DNA of 64,000 nt from Falsibacillus albus (GTDB taxonomy: Bacteria; Bacillota; Bacilli; Bacillales; DSM-25281): contig NZ_RCVZ01000014.1 of assembly GCF_003668575.1 (NCBI RefSeq), positions 42,779 to 106,778 of the forward strand. Direction: 5' to 3'. This document shows, piece after piece, positions 47,220 to 63,002 of this stretch; the stretch's first letter is position 1; the number at the start of each line of letters is the position of its first letter. The notes under the pieces were generated by a model. It was not told where the DNA came from, searched no databases, and was given only the letters and a program-made list of their open reading frames with translations. Made by a program: the position numbers and the translations under genes.

Positions 47220-47950
47220 TTCCCTCACTTTCGTCGATGATTTCATCACAAAACCGAAATTGTCCATCACTATCTGTGATTTCTCCATCACTTCCGGCGA
47301 AAATTCCATCACAAACCGCATTTTTTCCATCACCCCATCCATTTCGGCTTCTCAGGAGGCAAACCATAATTTGTCCAAGGGCATTTGACGAAAACCTCCT
47401 CCCGGATGGACTCAAATTTAATTTTTAATTGGAATTTTCGATTCTCCACCATCAGAAATAGACAAATTAATACTAGACTGGGTTGTAGCGGAGCCGTTTT
47501 GATAGGGATTCCATTACTTTAGGCGATAATTCCCTCACAAAGCGGGATTTGTCCATCACTAACTTGGATTTGTCCATCACTTCCGGCGATAATTCCATCA
47601 CAAACCGCATTTTTTTCATCACCCCATCCATTTCGCCTTCTCCGGGGGCAAACCATAATTTGTCCAAGGGCATTTGACGAAAACCTCTTCCCGGATGGAC
47701 TCAAATTTAATTTTTAATTGGAATTTTTGATTCTCCACCATCAGAAATAGACAAATTAATACTAGACTGGGTTGTAGCGGAGCCGTTTGATAGGGATTCC
47801 ATTGCTTTCGTCGATGATTCCATCACAAAGCCGTATTTGTCCATCACTAACTTGGATTTCTCCATCACTTCCAGCGATAATTCCAACACAAACCGCACTT
47901 TTTCCATCACTTCCAACGATGTTCCCATCACCACCTGTATATCATTCCAT
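47220..47950. repeat. Long array of TCCATCAC units (21-bp period) with a 289-bp internal duplication
   Basis: TCAC of the unit recurs at 47535, 47556, 47577, 47598 and 47619, exactly 21 bp apart, with further units near 47230-47330 and 47820-47945. A block spanning the array plus the non-repeated segment AACCATAATTTGTCC...GACTGGGTTGTAGCGGAGCC is present twice, offset by 289 bp (for example CTCAAATTTAATTTTTAATT at 47411 and 47700). The 1.1-kb gap 46964-48079 has no credible gene; the open frames on both strands (VMEKS-like heptads) follow from the 21-bp period. Confidence 0.85.
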
Positions 47951-47961
47951 CATGTCATTTC

Positions 47962-47988
47962 GGTGCCTGTCACTAAAGGGGCAGGGCT
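47962..47988. repeat. Dispersed GGTGCCTGTCACC element upstream of rpiB
   Basis: GGTGCCTGTCACTAAAGG then GGCAGGGCT, the same orientation as at 50629. Confidence 0.7.
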
Positions 47989-48079
47989 GATGTTGAAACA
48001 AAGAAATCGTTTGCTTTATATTTTGCTGTTGTTGTGTCAAAATAAGGACATATTGATATGGAAGTAGGAGGGGTCTGGC

Positions 48080-48526
48080 ATGAAAATTGCTCTTGCATCA
48101 GATCATGGTGGTATTCATATTCGTGAGGAGATTCGAGGTTTATTGGAAGAAATGGGTCTGGAATATGAGGATTTTGGCTGTGATTGTGAGACATCAGTGG
48201 ATTATCCGGATTATGCACTGCCGGTTGCCGAGAAGGTGGCAAGCGGGGAGTTTGATAAAGGCATTCTGATCTGCGGGACCGGGATCGGGATGAGCATCTC
48301 GGCCAATAAGGTTAAAGGCATTCGTTGTGCACTTGTTCATGACGTATTCAGCGCCAAAGCCACCCGCGAGCATAATGACACAAATATGCTGGCGATGGGG
48401 GAGCGCGTCATCGGTGCCGGATTGGCACGGGAGATTGCTAAAACATGGCTGACAACGGATTATGCCGGTGGACGTCATGCACGCCGTTTGGATAAAATTT
48501 CTGATTACGAAAATAAGCACCTATAA
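48080..48526 (+). CDS. rpiB: Ribose-5-phosphate isomerase B, RpiB
   Basis: Interconverts ribose 5-phosphate and ribulose 5-phosphate in the pentose phosphate pathway. 148 aa RpiB/LacAB family with [11 protein letters not shown], the active-site [15 protein letters not shown] (Cys and phosphate loop) and [12 protein letters not shown]. Start behind GGAGGGGTCTGGC. The next gene is ywlG, as in B. subtilis. Confidence 0.95.
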   Translation: MKIALASDHGGIHIREEIRGLLEEMGLEYEDFGCDCETSVDYPDYALPVAEKVASGEFDKGILICGTGIGMSISANKVKGIRCALVHDVFSAKATREHNDTNMLAMGERVIGAGLAREIAKTWLTTDYAGGRHARRLDKISDYENKHL

Positions 48527-48569
48527 TAGTAAAGAACATTGCACGCATCCAAATATGGAGGGGATTCAC

Positions 48570-49145
48570 ATGCAGGAACTCTCTCGGTGGAAAAAAGATC
48601 TAACCAATATTCTTTCTGAGTTTGCCGATCAAGCTTCGTTCAAGAAGGGTCAAATCTTTGTAGTTGGCTGCTCTACCTCCGAAGTGGCTGGAAAGCGCAT
48701 CGGAACTTCTGGAACGGAAGAAGTGGCGGAGATGATTTATGGGGAATTGAAATCATTTTCCGAGAATCATGGCCTGTTGCTCGCTTTTCAATGCTGTGAG
48801 CACTTGAATCGTGCCATCGTTGTCGAACGAAGCACCGCTGAAGAAAAAAGCTGGCCAGAGGTGACGGTCATTCCCGTCAGGACGGCTGGCGGGGCCATGG
48901 CTACATTTGCTTACGGTCATTTTGAGGATCCTGTGGTTGTTGAGCACATCCAGGCTGATGCTGGGATCGATATCGGCGATACCTTCATCGGAATGCATTT
49001 GAAGCATGTCGCCGTCCCGGTTCGCGTCGGTTTGAAAAGTCTTGGACACGCCCATGTCACGCTCGCAAAGACACGGCCTAAACTGATCGGTGGTGCGAGA
49101 GCGGTTTATGAGCGAACGAAAGATGAAGAACGCTGCTCCATGTAA
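48570..49145 (+). CDS. ywlG: YwlG family protein (UPF0340/TIGR01440)
   Basis: 191 aa conserved protein found in many Firmicutes between rpiB and glyA; function unknown. It has [22 protein letters not shown] near the start and [18 protein letters not shown] in the C-terminal half, a compact alpha/beta fold. ATG at 48570 behind ATGGAGGGGATTCAC. A terminator follows. Confidence 0.9.
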   Translation: MQELSRWKKDLTNILSEFADQASFKKGQIFVVGCSTSEVAGKRIGTSGTEEVAEMIYGELKSFSENHGLLLAFQCCEHLNRAIVVERSTAEEKSWPEVTVIPVRTAGGAMATFAYGHFEDPVVVEHIQADAGIDIGDTFIGMHLKHVAVPVRVGLKSLGHAHVTLAKTRPKLIGGARAVYERTKDEERCSM

Positions 49146-49160
49146 CGATTTTTAGTTTCA

Positions 49161-49208
49161 AAATCCGGACGAATTTTCTGATTGGATGGAAAATGTCCGG
49201 ATTTTTTT
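49161..49208 (+). terminator. ywlG terminator
   Basis: AAATCCGGAC, loop, GTCCGGATTTTTTT. Confidence 0.88.
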
Positions 49209-49318
49209 ATGTTATTATCCTTTCAACCATATGTGGAATCGTGCTAAAATAAGATTGAATTTTTCAAACAAGCAATCCAAACGGCTTTAGAACCGTTTAA
49301 TTTAGAAAGGGGATACTT

Positions 49319-50560
49319 ATGAGCAGCATTGACCGTCAAGATCAAGAAGTGTATCAAGCGATTCAAGATGAATTAAAGCGTCAAAGAACGAAAATTGAAC
49401 TGATTGCCTCTGAAAACTTTGTCAGTGAAGCGGTAATGGAAGCACAAGGATCTGTGTTAACGAACAAATATGCAGAAGGTTACCCTGGCCGTCGCTACTA
49501 TGGTGGCTGTGAGCACGTTGATGTCGTGGAAAATCTGGCCCGCGACCGCGCAAAGAAGATTTTTGGAGCGGAGCACGCGAACGTTCAGCCGCACTCCGGA
49601 GCTCAAGCGAATATGGCGGTATATTTTACGGTTCTAGAAACTGGTGATACTGTACTTGGTATGAATTTGTCGCACGGCGGACATTTGACCCACGGAAGTC
49701 CGGTCAACTTCAGCGGTGTGCAATATAATTTTGTTGAGTACGGCGTCGACCAAGATAAGCAAGTGATTGATTATGAAGATGTACGGCAAAAAGCTATCGA
49801 ACACAAGCCGAAGCTGATTGTAGCGGGAGCTAGTGCATATCCTCGTGAAATCGATTTTGCCAAATTCCGTGAAATCGCAGATGAAGTCGGTGCTTATTTG
49901 ATGGTTGATATGGCGCACATTGCTGGTCTTGTAGCAGCAGGATTGCATCCAAATCCAGTACCGTATGCGGATTTCGTGACGACGACGACGCATAAGACGT
50001 TGCGCGGACCTCGCGGAGGCATGATCCTTTGCAAAGAAGAGTTTGCGAAGAAAATCGACAAATCGATCTTTCCTGGTATCCAAGGCGGCCCGTTGATGCA
50101 CGTCATCGCCGCCAAAGCAGTTGCCTTCGGAGAAGCATTGGAGGATTCTTTCGAGGAATACGCGAAACAAATCATTGAAAATGCCAAGCATCTTGGTGAA
50201 CAATTGAAAAAAGAAGGTCTGGACCTAGTATCAGGTGGAACGGACAACCATCTTCTTCTATTGGATCTTCGTTCACTTGGGCTTACAGGTAAAATCGCTG
50301 AAAAAGTTCTTGACGATGTCGGGATCACGGTCAACAAAAACACGATTCCATTCGACCCGGAAAGTCCATTCGTGACAAGCGGAATCCGTATCGGTACTGC
50401 AGCGGTCACATCCAGAGGGTTCGGATTAAATGAAATGGAAGAAATCGCTTCGTTGATCGCCTTCACATTGAAAAACCACGAAGACGAAGAAAAATTGAAC
50501 GAAGCGCGTGAACGTGTTGAAGCATTGACAGCGAAATTCACGCTATATCCGGAACGATAA
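49319..50560 (+). CDS. glyA: Serine hydroxymethyltransferase GlyA
   Basis: PLP enzyme that converts serine and tetrahydrofolate to glycine and methylene-THF, the main one-carbon source. 413 aa, fold type I; the PLP lysine is Lys226 in [14 protein letters not shown]. Other family motifs are [22 protein letters not shown] and [10 protein letters not shown]. The start follows AGAAAGGGGATACTT. A monocistronic unit with its own terminator. Confidence 0.97.
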   Translation: MSSIDRQDQEVYQAIQDELKRQRTKIELIASENFVSEAVMEAQGSVLTNKYAEGYPGRRYYGGCEHVDVVENLARDRAKKIFGAEHANVQPHSGAQANMAVYFTVLETGDTVLGMNLSHGGHLTHGSPVNFSGVQYNFVEYGVDQDKQVIDYEDVRQKAIEHKPKLIVAGASAYPREIDFAKFREIADEVGAYLMVDMAHIAGLVAAGLHPNPVPYADFVTTTTHKTLRGPRGGMILCKEEFAKKIDKSIFPGIQGGPLMHVIAAKAVAFGEALEDSFEEYAKQIIENAKHLGEQLKKEGLDLVSGGTDNHLLLLDLRSLGLTGKIAEKVLDDVGITVNKNTIPFDPESPFVTSGIRIGTAAVTSRGFGLNEMEEIASLIAFTLKNHEDEEKLNEARERVEALTAKFTLYPER

Positions 50561-50565
50561 AATAG

Positions 50566-50601
50566 AAAAAAGCCAGGTTCTAAAAGGGACCTGGCTTTTT
50601 T
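50566..50601 (+). terminator. glyA terminator
   Basis: AAAAAAGCCAGGT, loop, GACCTGGCTTTTTT (one mismatch region near the loop). Confidence 0.92.
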
Positions 50602-50613
50602 GATGCTTTTTTT

Positions 50614-50641
50614 GGTGACAGCCACCGAGGTGCCTGTCACC
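50614..50641. repeat. GGTGCCTGTCACC element, inverted pair
   Basis: GGTGACAGCCACC, GA, GGTGCCTGTCACC followed by AAAGGGGCAGGGTCT. One mismatch in the stem. Between glyA and upp. Confidence 0.75.
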
Positions 50642-50834
50642 AAAGGGGCAGGGTCTAAGGTTCGAAAAAGTTTTCGTTTTTATTACACTTTATTTCTTTT
50701 ATTGCCCTATTGGTTGGTTTTCTGTAAAATAGTACGAAGTGTAAAGTTTTACGGAAGATCCAAAGTGGGTAGCTTGAAGCAGGGCTTATAAGGCATACTA
50801 CCTACATAGAAAATTTTAAAAAGGAGCGATTCTA

Positions 50835-51464
50835 GTGGGAAAGGTTTACGTTTTTGATCATCCTCTGATCCAGCATAAGTTAACATACATCCGTGATATG
50901 AAGACAGGTACGAAAGAGTTTCGTGAGCTTGTCGATGAAGTGGCTACATTGATGGCGTTTGAAATCACCCGTGATATGCCGCTTGAGGAAGTGGAAATTG
51001 AAACACCGGTAAGCAAGGCGACAGCTAAGGTTTTATCCGGCAAGAAACTTGGAATCGTGCCGATCCTCCGTGCGGGGCTTGGCATGGTCGACGGAATTTT
51101 AAAATTGATCCCGGCTGCAAAAGTGGGACATGTCGGCTTGTACCGCGACCCTGAAACATTAAAGCCTGTTGAATACTACGTCAAGCTTCCTTCCGATGTA
51201 GAGGAAAGAGATTTCATTCTTGTCGATCCGATGCTGGCAACAGGGGGATCTGCTGTGGAAGCAATCAATTCCCTGAAAAAGCGCGGAGCAAAAAACATCA
51301 AGTTCATGTGCCTGGTCGCATGTCCGGAAGGTGTCGATGCCATCAAGGAAGCGCATCCTGATATCGATATCTTTATTGCCGCCCTTGATGAGAAGTTGAA
51401 CGAAAAAGGCTACATCGTTCCTGGTCTCGGCGACGCAGGAGATCGCTTGTTCGGAACGAAGTAA
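50835..51464 (+). CDS. upp: Uracil phosphoribosyltransferase Upp
   Basis: Salvages uracil to UMP with PRPP. 209 aa: the PRPP-binding motif [15 protein letters not shown] and the uracil-binding [17 protein letters not shown] end are both present. GTG start behind AAGGAGCGATTCTA. Co-directional with the epimerase gene 57 nt downstream, probably cotranscribed. Confidence 0.96.
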   Translation: MGKVYVFDHPLIQHKLTYIRDMKTGTKEFRELVDEVATLMAFEITRDMPLEEVEIETPVSKATAKVLSGKKLGIVPILRAGLGMVDGILKLIPAAKVGHVGLYRDPETLKPVEYYVKLPSDVEERDFILVDPMLATGGSAVEAINSLKKRGAKNIKFMCLVACPEGVDAIKEAHPDIDIFIAALDEKLNEKGYIVPGLGDAGDRLFGTK

Positions 51465-51521
51465 ACAACTGTTCTTTTGAAAGTTAAAAGAACAAACTAC
51501 CCTATTTAAGAAGGTGTTTTC

Positions 51522-52676
51522 ATGGATAGACCAATTAAAGTGATGACTATTTTTGGAACAAGACCTGAAGCGATAAAAATGGCTCCGCTCGTTTTAGAGC
51601 TGCAAAAATACCCTGATTATTTTGAGTCGATCGTCACTGTGACGGCTCAGCATCGTCAAATGCTAGATCAGGTTTTAGAGATATTCAATATCACGCCTGA
51701 TCATGATTTGAACATCATGAAAGATCGCCAGACATTGACGGATGTCACGACAAGAGGTTTGGAAGGCTTGGACCGTGTCATGAAAGAAACAAAGCCCGAT
51801 ATCGTACTCGTCCACGGTGATACAACGACCACTTTCGTAGCAAGCTTGGCTGCATTTTACAATCAAATTGTGGTTGGACATGTTGAAGCCGGGCTTCGTA
51901 CATGGAATAAGTATTCTCCATTCCCGGAAGAAATGAACCGGCAATTGACTGGCGTCATGGCTGATCTTCATTTTTCACCGACTGAAAAATCCGCAGAGAA
52001 TCTGCTTGCTGAAAATAAGAAAGAAGATGGCATTTTCATCACGGGCAACACAGCGATTGATGCATTGTCAACAACGGTCAAGGAACAATATTCGCATGAA
52101 GTGCTCAACAAGGTGGGCGATGACCGACTGATCCTATTAACTGCACATCGCCGTGAAAATCTTGGGCAGCCGATGCGCAATATGTTCAAAGCAGTCAAAC
52201 GAATCGTTGATGAGCAGCCGGATGTACAAGTTGTTTATCCTGTTCATTTGAATCCTTTAGTAAGGGAAATCGCGGATGAAGTGCTTGGAAACGATCCGAG
52301 AATTCATTTGATCGAGCCATTGGATGTCATCGATTTTCATAACTTCGCTTCCCGTGCGCATCTGATCTTGACGGATTCCGGCGGTGTCCAGGAGGAGGCG
52401 CCATCCTTGGGGGTGCCAGTCCTTGTTCTTCGCGACACGACCGAGCGGCCTGAAGGCATCGAGGCTGGGACGCTTAAGCTTGCTGGAATCGATGAAGAAA
52501 CGATTTATCAATTGGCTACTGAATTATTAACAGACGCAGAAGCATATGAAAAGATGGCAAAAGCAGCAAATCCGTATGGTGATGGACAAGCTTCTTTCCG
52601 TATTACAGAAGCGATCCGCTATTACTTTAAGGAAAAAGATGAACGACCTGAGCCATTCAAACCATTAAATAAATAA
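51522..52676 (+). CDS. mnaA: UDP-N-acetylglucosamine 2-epimerase
   Basis: Interconverts UDP-GlcNAc and UDP-ManNAc, supplying ManNAc for the teichoic-acid linkage unit. 384 aa GT-B fold, non-hydrolysing type: GTRPEAIKMAPLV, VHGDTTTTFV, GHVEAGLRT, TDSGGVQEEAPSLG. The ATG follows AAGAAGGTGTTTTC. Many Bacillaceae carry this gene between upp and atp. Confidence 0.93.
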   Translation: MDRPIKVMTIFGTRPEAIKMAPLVLELQKYPDYFESIVTVTAQHRQMLDQVLEIFNITPDHDLNIMKDRQTLTDVTTRGLEGLDRVMKETKPDIVLVHGDTTTTFVASLAAFYNQIVVGHVEAGLRTWNKYSPFPEEMNRQLTGVMADLHFSPTEKSAENLLAENKKEDGIFITGNTAIDALSTTVKEQYSHEVLNKVGDDRLILLTAHRRENLGQPMRNMFKAVKRIVDEQPDVQVVYPVHLNPLVREIADEVLGNDPRIHLIEPLDVIDFHNFASRAHLILTDSGGVQEEAPSLGVPVLVLRDTTERPEGIEAGTLKLAGIDEETIYQLATELLTDAEAYEKMAKAANPYGDGQASFRITEAIRYYFKEKDERPEPFKPLNK

Positions 52677-52681
52677 TCAAC

Positions 52682-52715
52682 AAAAGACGGGGCCCTGAAA
52701 GCCTCGTCTTTTTTT
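52682..52715 (+). terminator. mnaA terminator
   Basis: AAAAGACGGGGC, loop, GCCTCGTCTTTTTTT, one G-U pair. Confidence 0.88.
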
Positions 52716-52781
52716 ATCCCCAAATTCCACGTGCATAACCCCAATGTTCCGAGACAACATAAGGAAAAGGGGGAAACGTCC

Positions 52782-55037
52782 ATGAAAAAATTTCTCGCAG
52801 GGGCATTGGCTTTCATGCTGCTTTTGCCGACCGCCGCTGCTTCATCAAAGACGATAAATCCGGCACTTCCACAGCTGCCATCTCCATCGCCGCATGAAAA
52901 AGTGGTCATGCTGTTTTCTACAAAAACAAAGCCAAATCGTTCAGCTTTGGAGAAAATGATTGAACCATTTTCTTCTATTAAAATAAGATATGTGTTCCAT
53001 GAAGTATTTACCGGCTTTTCAATCGAAGGAGAGAGGTCGGAAGTGGCCAAGCTTGAGGAGAAATACCCCAACGTCCAATACACGGCTGAAGCCAATATGT
53101 ATAAAACCAATATGGAGGAGAGTGTCCCATTCATCGGAGCTGACAGGGTGAGGAAATTTTTTGATCGTAAAGGTGCCCGGCTGACTGGAAAAGGGATCAA
53201 GGTGGGCATCATCGATACCGGGATCGATTATCACCATCCCGATCTTGCCCGTAATTATAAGGGTGGACAGGATTTCGTCGACGGCGACAGAAATCCGATG
53301 GAGTCGAGAAATAAACGCGGTATGACTACCCTGCACGGCACGCATGTCGCTGGCATCATTGCGGCAAATGGCGTCATGAAGGGAGTCGCCCCCGAAGCCG
53401 AACTGTATGCCTACCGCGCGTTGGGCCCCGGCGGACAAGGGACGACCGATCAGGTGCTGGCAGGGATTGAACAAGCGGTGAAGGATCATATCGATGTATT
53501 GAATCTATCTCTCGGAACAGATGTCAATGCGCCAGACCTCCCGATCACGACCGCGCTGAACAAGGCGGTCGAAAGAGGCGTCATCGCCGTCACTTCAAGC
53601 GGTAACAGCGGACCGAACCTATGGACGGTAGGAACTCCTGGAACGGCAAGTGAAGCCATTTCCGTCGGGGCATCAACTCCGCCGATGAAAGTGCCGTATT
53701 TGCATAACCGCCTATGGAAAAAAGACATCAAACTTGTGCCGATGTATGGCGGGGTGCCTTGGAACTTGATAAGCCCGCTGCAAATGGTGAAGGGTGGACT
53801 AGGTGAAAAGAAGGATTTGAAGCGGGTGTCGGGGAAGATTGTCCTTATCAAAAGAGGTGACATCCCTTTTACAATGAAGGTGAAAAATGCACAAGCAGCA
53901 GGTGCGAAAGCGGTGATCATCTACAATAATACAGGCGGGGAATTTTTGGGGAGGGTCAGTGATGAAGTACGCATCCCTGCAGCTGCCATCACGAGAAAAG
54001 ATGGAGAGCAGCTGATGAAATCACTGAGGAGAAGAAGGGTTCTCGCTTCCACCAAATATAGAATAGAAAAGGATCGGCTGGCAGATTTCAGCTCCCGGGG
54101 GCCGGTGACGATCAATTGGGGAATCAAGCCCGATATCACGGCTCCCGGCGTGGAGATCCGAAGCACGGTGCCGAATGGGTATTTATCATTGCAGGGGACG
54201 AGCATGGCTGCACCGCATGTAGCTGGAGCGTGCGCCATCTTGAAGCAGGCACATCCCGATTGGACCCCTGAAGAAATTAAAGCCGCGTTTATGAATACGG
54301 CCAAAGAGATGAAAGATGACAAAGGGCAACCCTATCACGCGTATGAGCAAGGTGCAGGGAGGATACAGCTGGACAAAGCGGTTAAAACTGAAACGCTTGT
54401 GATGCCTGGTGCATTGTCGATTGGCCGGCTTCCTTCTGCCCGATTCGAAGAAAAAGAGAAAACGATGTTGATCAAAAACGTCGGGAAAGAGGCAAAGAAT
54501 TACACATTCTCTATCCCGGAGCCGCAAAAAGGGGTCCATTTCGAGCTGCCTGATCCGTTCACGCTGCAGCCGGGTGAAGAGCAGAAGGTGACCATTCATG
54601 CGGAGAGGTTGATGACATATCCGAAAAAAGCCGACCTGATCGATGGAAGCATCCAGCTTTCAGATGGAAAGCAGATCATCCATATTCCTTATCTTTATGT
54701 CGTCAATGAACCCCGCTATCCCCGTGTGATGGGATTTGCCATCGCCAGGGCAACCAGCGGCAGCATGCTCCATTATGAAATCTATCTGCCTGGAGGGGCG
54801 GAGGAATTCGGGATTGCCCTGTATGATCCCGCAACCATGAAATATTTGGGCCTTCTGGATTGGCGGAAAAAAGTAGGTGTGGGATTCATTGAAAAACAAG
54901 TTCCGATCCCGGCAAAAATGAATGTCGATTTGAATCAAGTTTTTGCCGTTGCGTTTGCGAGGACGAAAGGAAGGGAAGACTATCAAGAGCTTCTCTTAAA
55001 TCTTGCTACGCCCCTTCAAAAGAAGGGGAATGGATAA
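52782..55037 (+). CDS. Secreted subtilisin-like serine protease, Vpr type
   Basis: 751 aa exported protease. Signal peptide (about residues 1-21, AFMLLLPTAAASS end), an I9 propeptide (about 40-108) that acts as foldase/inhibitor, then the S8 catalytic domain with Asp145 (VGIIDTGID), His185 (HGTHVAG) and Ser474 (GTSMAAPH). A protease-associated (PA) domain is inserted between His and Ser (about 350-415; GKIVLIKRGDIPF, AAGAKAVIIYNN), and a beta-rich C-terminal region follows. This layout is that of B. subtilis Vpr. ATG at 52782 behind AAAAGGGGGAAACGTCC. No such gene lies here in B. subtilis as far as I recall. Confidence 0.92.
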   Translation: MKKFLAGALAFMLLLPTAAASSKTINPALPQLPSPSPHEKVVMLFSTKTKPNRSALEKMIEPFSSIKIRYVFHEVFTGFSIEGERSEVAKLEEKYPNVQYTAEANMYKTNMEESVPFIGADRVRKFFDRKGARLTGKGIKVGIIDTGIDYHHPDLARNYKGGQDFVDGDRNPMESRNKRGMTTLHGTHVAGIIAANGVMKGVAPEAELYAYRALGPGGQGTTDQVLAGIEQAVKDHIDVLNLSLGTDVNAPDLPITTALNKAVERGVIAVTSSGNSGPNLWTVGTPGTASEAISVGASTPPMKVPYLHNRLWKKDIKLVPMYGGVPWNLISPLQMVKGGLGEKKDLKRVSGKIVLIKRGDIPFTMKVKNAQAAGAKAVIIYNNTGGEFLGRVSDEVRIPAAAITRKDGEQLMKSLRRRRVLASTKYRIEKDRLADFSSRGPVTINWGIKPDITAPGVEIRSTVPNGYLSLQGTSMAAPHVAGACAILKQAHPDWTPEEIKAAFMNTAKEMKDDKGQPYHAYEQGAGRIQLDKAVKTETLVMPGALSIGRLPSARFEEKEKTMLIKNVGKEAKNYTFSIPEPQKGVHFELPDPFTLQPGEEQKVTIHAERLMTYPKKADLIDGSIQLSDGKQIIHIPYLYVVNEPRYPRVMGFAIARATSGSMLHYEIYLPGGAEEFGIALYDPATMKYLGLLDWRKKVGVGFIEKQVPIPAKMNVDLNQVFAVAFARTKGREDYQELLLNLATPLQKKGNG

Positions 55038-55047
55038 GTGATAAAAA

Positions 55048-55090
55048 AGAGAATCTGGAAGTATAAGCAAAATCCAGGTTCTTTTTTCTT
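55048..55090 (+). terminator. Protease gene terminator
   Basis: AGAATCTGGA, loop, TCCAGGTTCT and TTTTTTCTT. Confidence 0.82.
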
Positions 55091-55270
55091 GTAAAAATAT
55101 TATTTGGAAAAAATTTATTATCATGGGCATGGTTGTATAATTTGTATGCATGTTTTATAGTAGAGGGGACTAAAAATATGGCGAAAAATATAGGCAAATA
55201 ATTTATGGAGAAATTGTGAACATTCATAAAACATTTAAAAAAGTTTGTGAACATTTTCACCCTAAATTCA

Positions 55271-55299
55271 TTGACAGAGATTGGTGCCTATTGTATGCT
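55271..55299 (+). promoter_or_regulatory. atp operon promoter
   Basis: TTGACA (55271-55276), 17-nt spacer, TATGCT (55294-55299); about 160 nt upstream of atpZ. The leader 55300-55460 has no convincing gene. Confidence 0.82.
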
Positions 55300-55460
55300 T
55301 ACAAAGGGTATAAAATGATAGGGTTTTCATCGATATAATCGCAATGAAAACGCTTTTTTCAAAACTGAAAAAAGGTCAAATTTTTTTTACCCAAAAGGCC
55401 TTTTTCGACAGAAAACCGCCTATCCAAATATCCAATTCTCGAATCGAGAGGGATGCTTTT

Positions 55461-55682
55461 ATGCGGCAAAAAGAACGCCGTCCTTATCAAGCCATGGCAC
55501 TGTATACGGCCATACTTTCGCAATTAGTCGGAGCTATTTTGATTGGTCTTTTCGGAGGGAAATGGATCGACCACAAATTAGGCACGACACCACTATTTTT
55601 AGTCATCGGACTACTTCTTGGCTTAGCAGCCGGAATCTATACGATGCTTCGTTCAGTCCGACACTTCTTTTCGGGAGATTAA
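55461..55682 (+). CDS. atpZ: AtpZ/AtpI-family protein, first gene of the atp operon
   Basis: 73 aa membrane protein with two hydrophobic helices (about residues 13-31 and 40-62) and the AtpZ-like GGKWIDHKLGTTP loop. In alkaliphilic Bacillus AtpZ and AtpI are linked to Mg2+ supply and ATP synthase assembly. The ATG at 55461 lies 8 nt behind GAGAGGG; a longer frame from 55344 has no good site and reads through A/T-rich leader. Confidence 0.85.
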   Translation: MRQKERRPYQAMALYTAILSQLVGAILIGLFGGKWIDHKLGTTPLFLVIGLLLGLAAGIYTMLRSVRHFFSGD

Positions 55683-55688
55683 TAAGAT

Positions 55689-56063
55689 ATGCCGGAACTC
55701 CACCAAATGTTTAACAGGCACCGCAAATACATATTTTACCTCCTCTCCATTTATGTCCTTGGCTGGGGCTTTACTTCCTATAAATCCATTTTTCTCGGAT
55801 TGGTATTGGGGACATGCTTAAGTCTCTTCAATCATTGGCTGATGGTGAGAAGAACAGTGAAATTTGGCGATGCGGTATTAGAAGGAAAGAAAGTAAGGTC
55901 GCTAGGGACAGCCGCCCGAATGGCTTCAGCGGTGTTAGGCGTGATGATCGTATTGCGCTATCCGGAATTATTTCATCTCCTAGGCTTTATCTTTGGATTA
56001 ATGACAGCTTATCTTGTCATTATGATAGATTACTTTTTTCATTATGTGAAATCAAATAAATAG
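55689..56063 (+). CDS. atpI: ATP synthase subunit i, AtpI
   Basis: 124 aa membrane protein with four hydrophobic segments, thought to assist c-ring assembly. Begins MPELHQMFNRHRKY; ATG at 55689 behind GGGAGATTAATAAGAT, 6 nt after the atpZ stop. Short, poorly conserved family assigned by size, hydropathy and operon position. Confidence 0.88.
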   Translation: MPELHQMFNRHRKYIFYLLSIYVLGWGFTSYKSIFLGLVLGTCLSLFNHWLMVRRTVKFGDAVLEGKKVRSLGTAARMASAVLGVMIVLRYPELFHLLGFIFGLMTAYLVIMIDYFFHYVKSNK

Positions 56064-56085
56064 CGGGGAAGAGAGGTGAATTTAA

Positions 56086-56796
<711 letters not shown>

Positions 56797-56833
56797 TATA
56801 TACCTGTTCATTCATTGAACAAAACATTTATAA

Positions 56834-57085
<252 letters not shown>

Positions 57086-57100
57086 TAACTATTGGTTTCA

Positions 57101-57140
57101 AGATGGCGAAGTTCGTCTAGGCGATTATCTTCGCCATTCC
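57101..57140 (+). other. Intercistronic hairpin between atpE and atpF
   Basis: ATGGCGAAG, 20-nt loop, CTTCGCCAT, then TCCTTTATG. It lies in an unusually long 267-nt gap inside the operon; a partial terminator or an mRNA-stabilising 3' end for atpE is plausible. Confidence 0.5.
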
Positions 57141-57277
57141 TTTATGTCCTAATTGTACTGAACACCACCAATTTAATAAAAAGAGATGAAAGTCTGTTAG
57201 TTAATCCGTGAATTTATCCGGACTGAATGAATTCGTTTGTCAACCGCGGCCACCGTCCGATGTGGGCAGGGCAGTGA

Positions 57278-58404
<1,127 letters not shown>

Positions 58405-58417
58405 CATTCTGAAATGA

Positions 58418-59929
<1,512 letters not shown>

Positions 59930-59969
59930 AAAAGACTTTGGTCTAATATCTTTCAAACAAGGGTGGTGA

Positions 59970-60833
<864 letters not shown>

Positions 60834-60895
60834 AAATAAAAAAGGAATGTCGGCGGCTTGAACGCAATGAAGCCGCTTGATCACTCCTTCAATAG

Positions 60896-62356
<1,461 letters not shown>

Positions 62357-62376
62357 AATAGGGACCAGGAGGGTGA

Positions 62377-62784
<408 letters not shown>

Positions 62785-62792
62785 TAGGATTG

Positions 62793-62827
62793 AAACCCCC
62801 GCTCTGATTGGAGCGGGGGTTTTTTTG
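62793..62827 (+). terminator. atp operon terminator
   Basis: AACCCCCGCTC, TGATTG, GAGCGGGGGTTTTTTT. Confidence 0.95.
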
Positions 62828-62895
62828 TATGCGCCGTGACTGGATTGGATTGGTGCGTCTGGAACGGCGAGCGAAAATTGTCGATGCGTGTCAGT

Positions 62896-62955
62896 TGGCC
62901 GATATCTGGCCTGATTAGACCGATATATTCAACAAATCGGCTCGATAAAGGATAT
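62896..62955. repeat. Short array of GATAT units (about 21-bp period)
   Basis: TTGGCCGATATC, TAGACCGATATATTC, TCGGCTCGATAAAGG: GATA at 62901, 62922 and 62944. Same unit type as the array at 13639. Confidence 0.7.
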
Positions 62956-62968
62956 TTTTACAAATAAT

Positions 62969-62997
62969 AAAGTGGAATGCGGATCGCATTCCACTTT
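62969..62997 (-). terminator. Terminator of the acidic protein gene
   Basis: A 13-bp stem AAAGTGGAATGCG/CGCATTCCACTTT with a GAT loop; on the minus strand it is followed by ATTATTTG. Confidence 0.7.
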
Positions 62998-63002
62998 ACC
63001 TT

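Noticed and set aside
47139..47990. Several overlapping frames on both strands with VMEKS-like heptads
   Set aside because: Artefact of the 21-bp array; no start signals, and the frames exist simultaneously on both strands.
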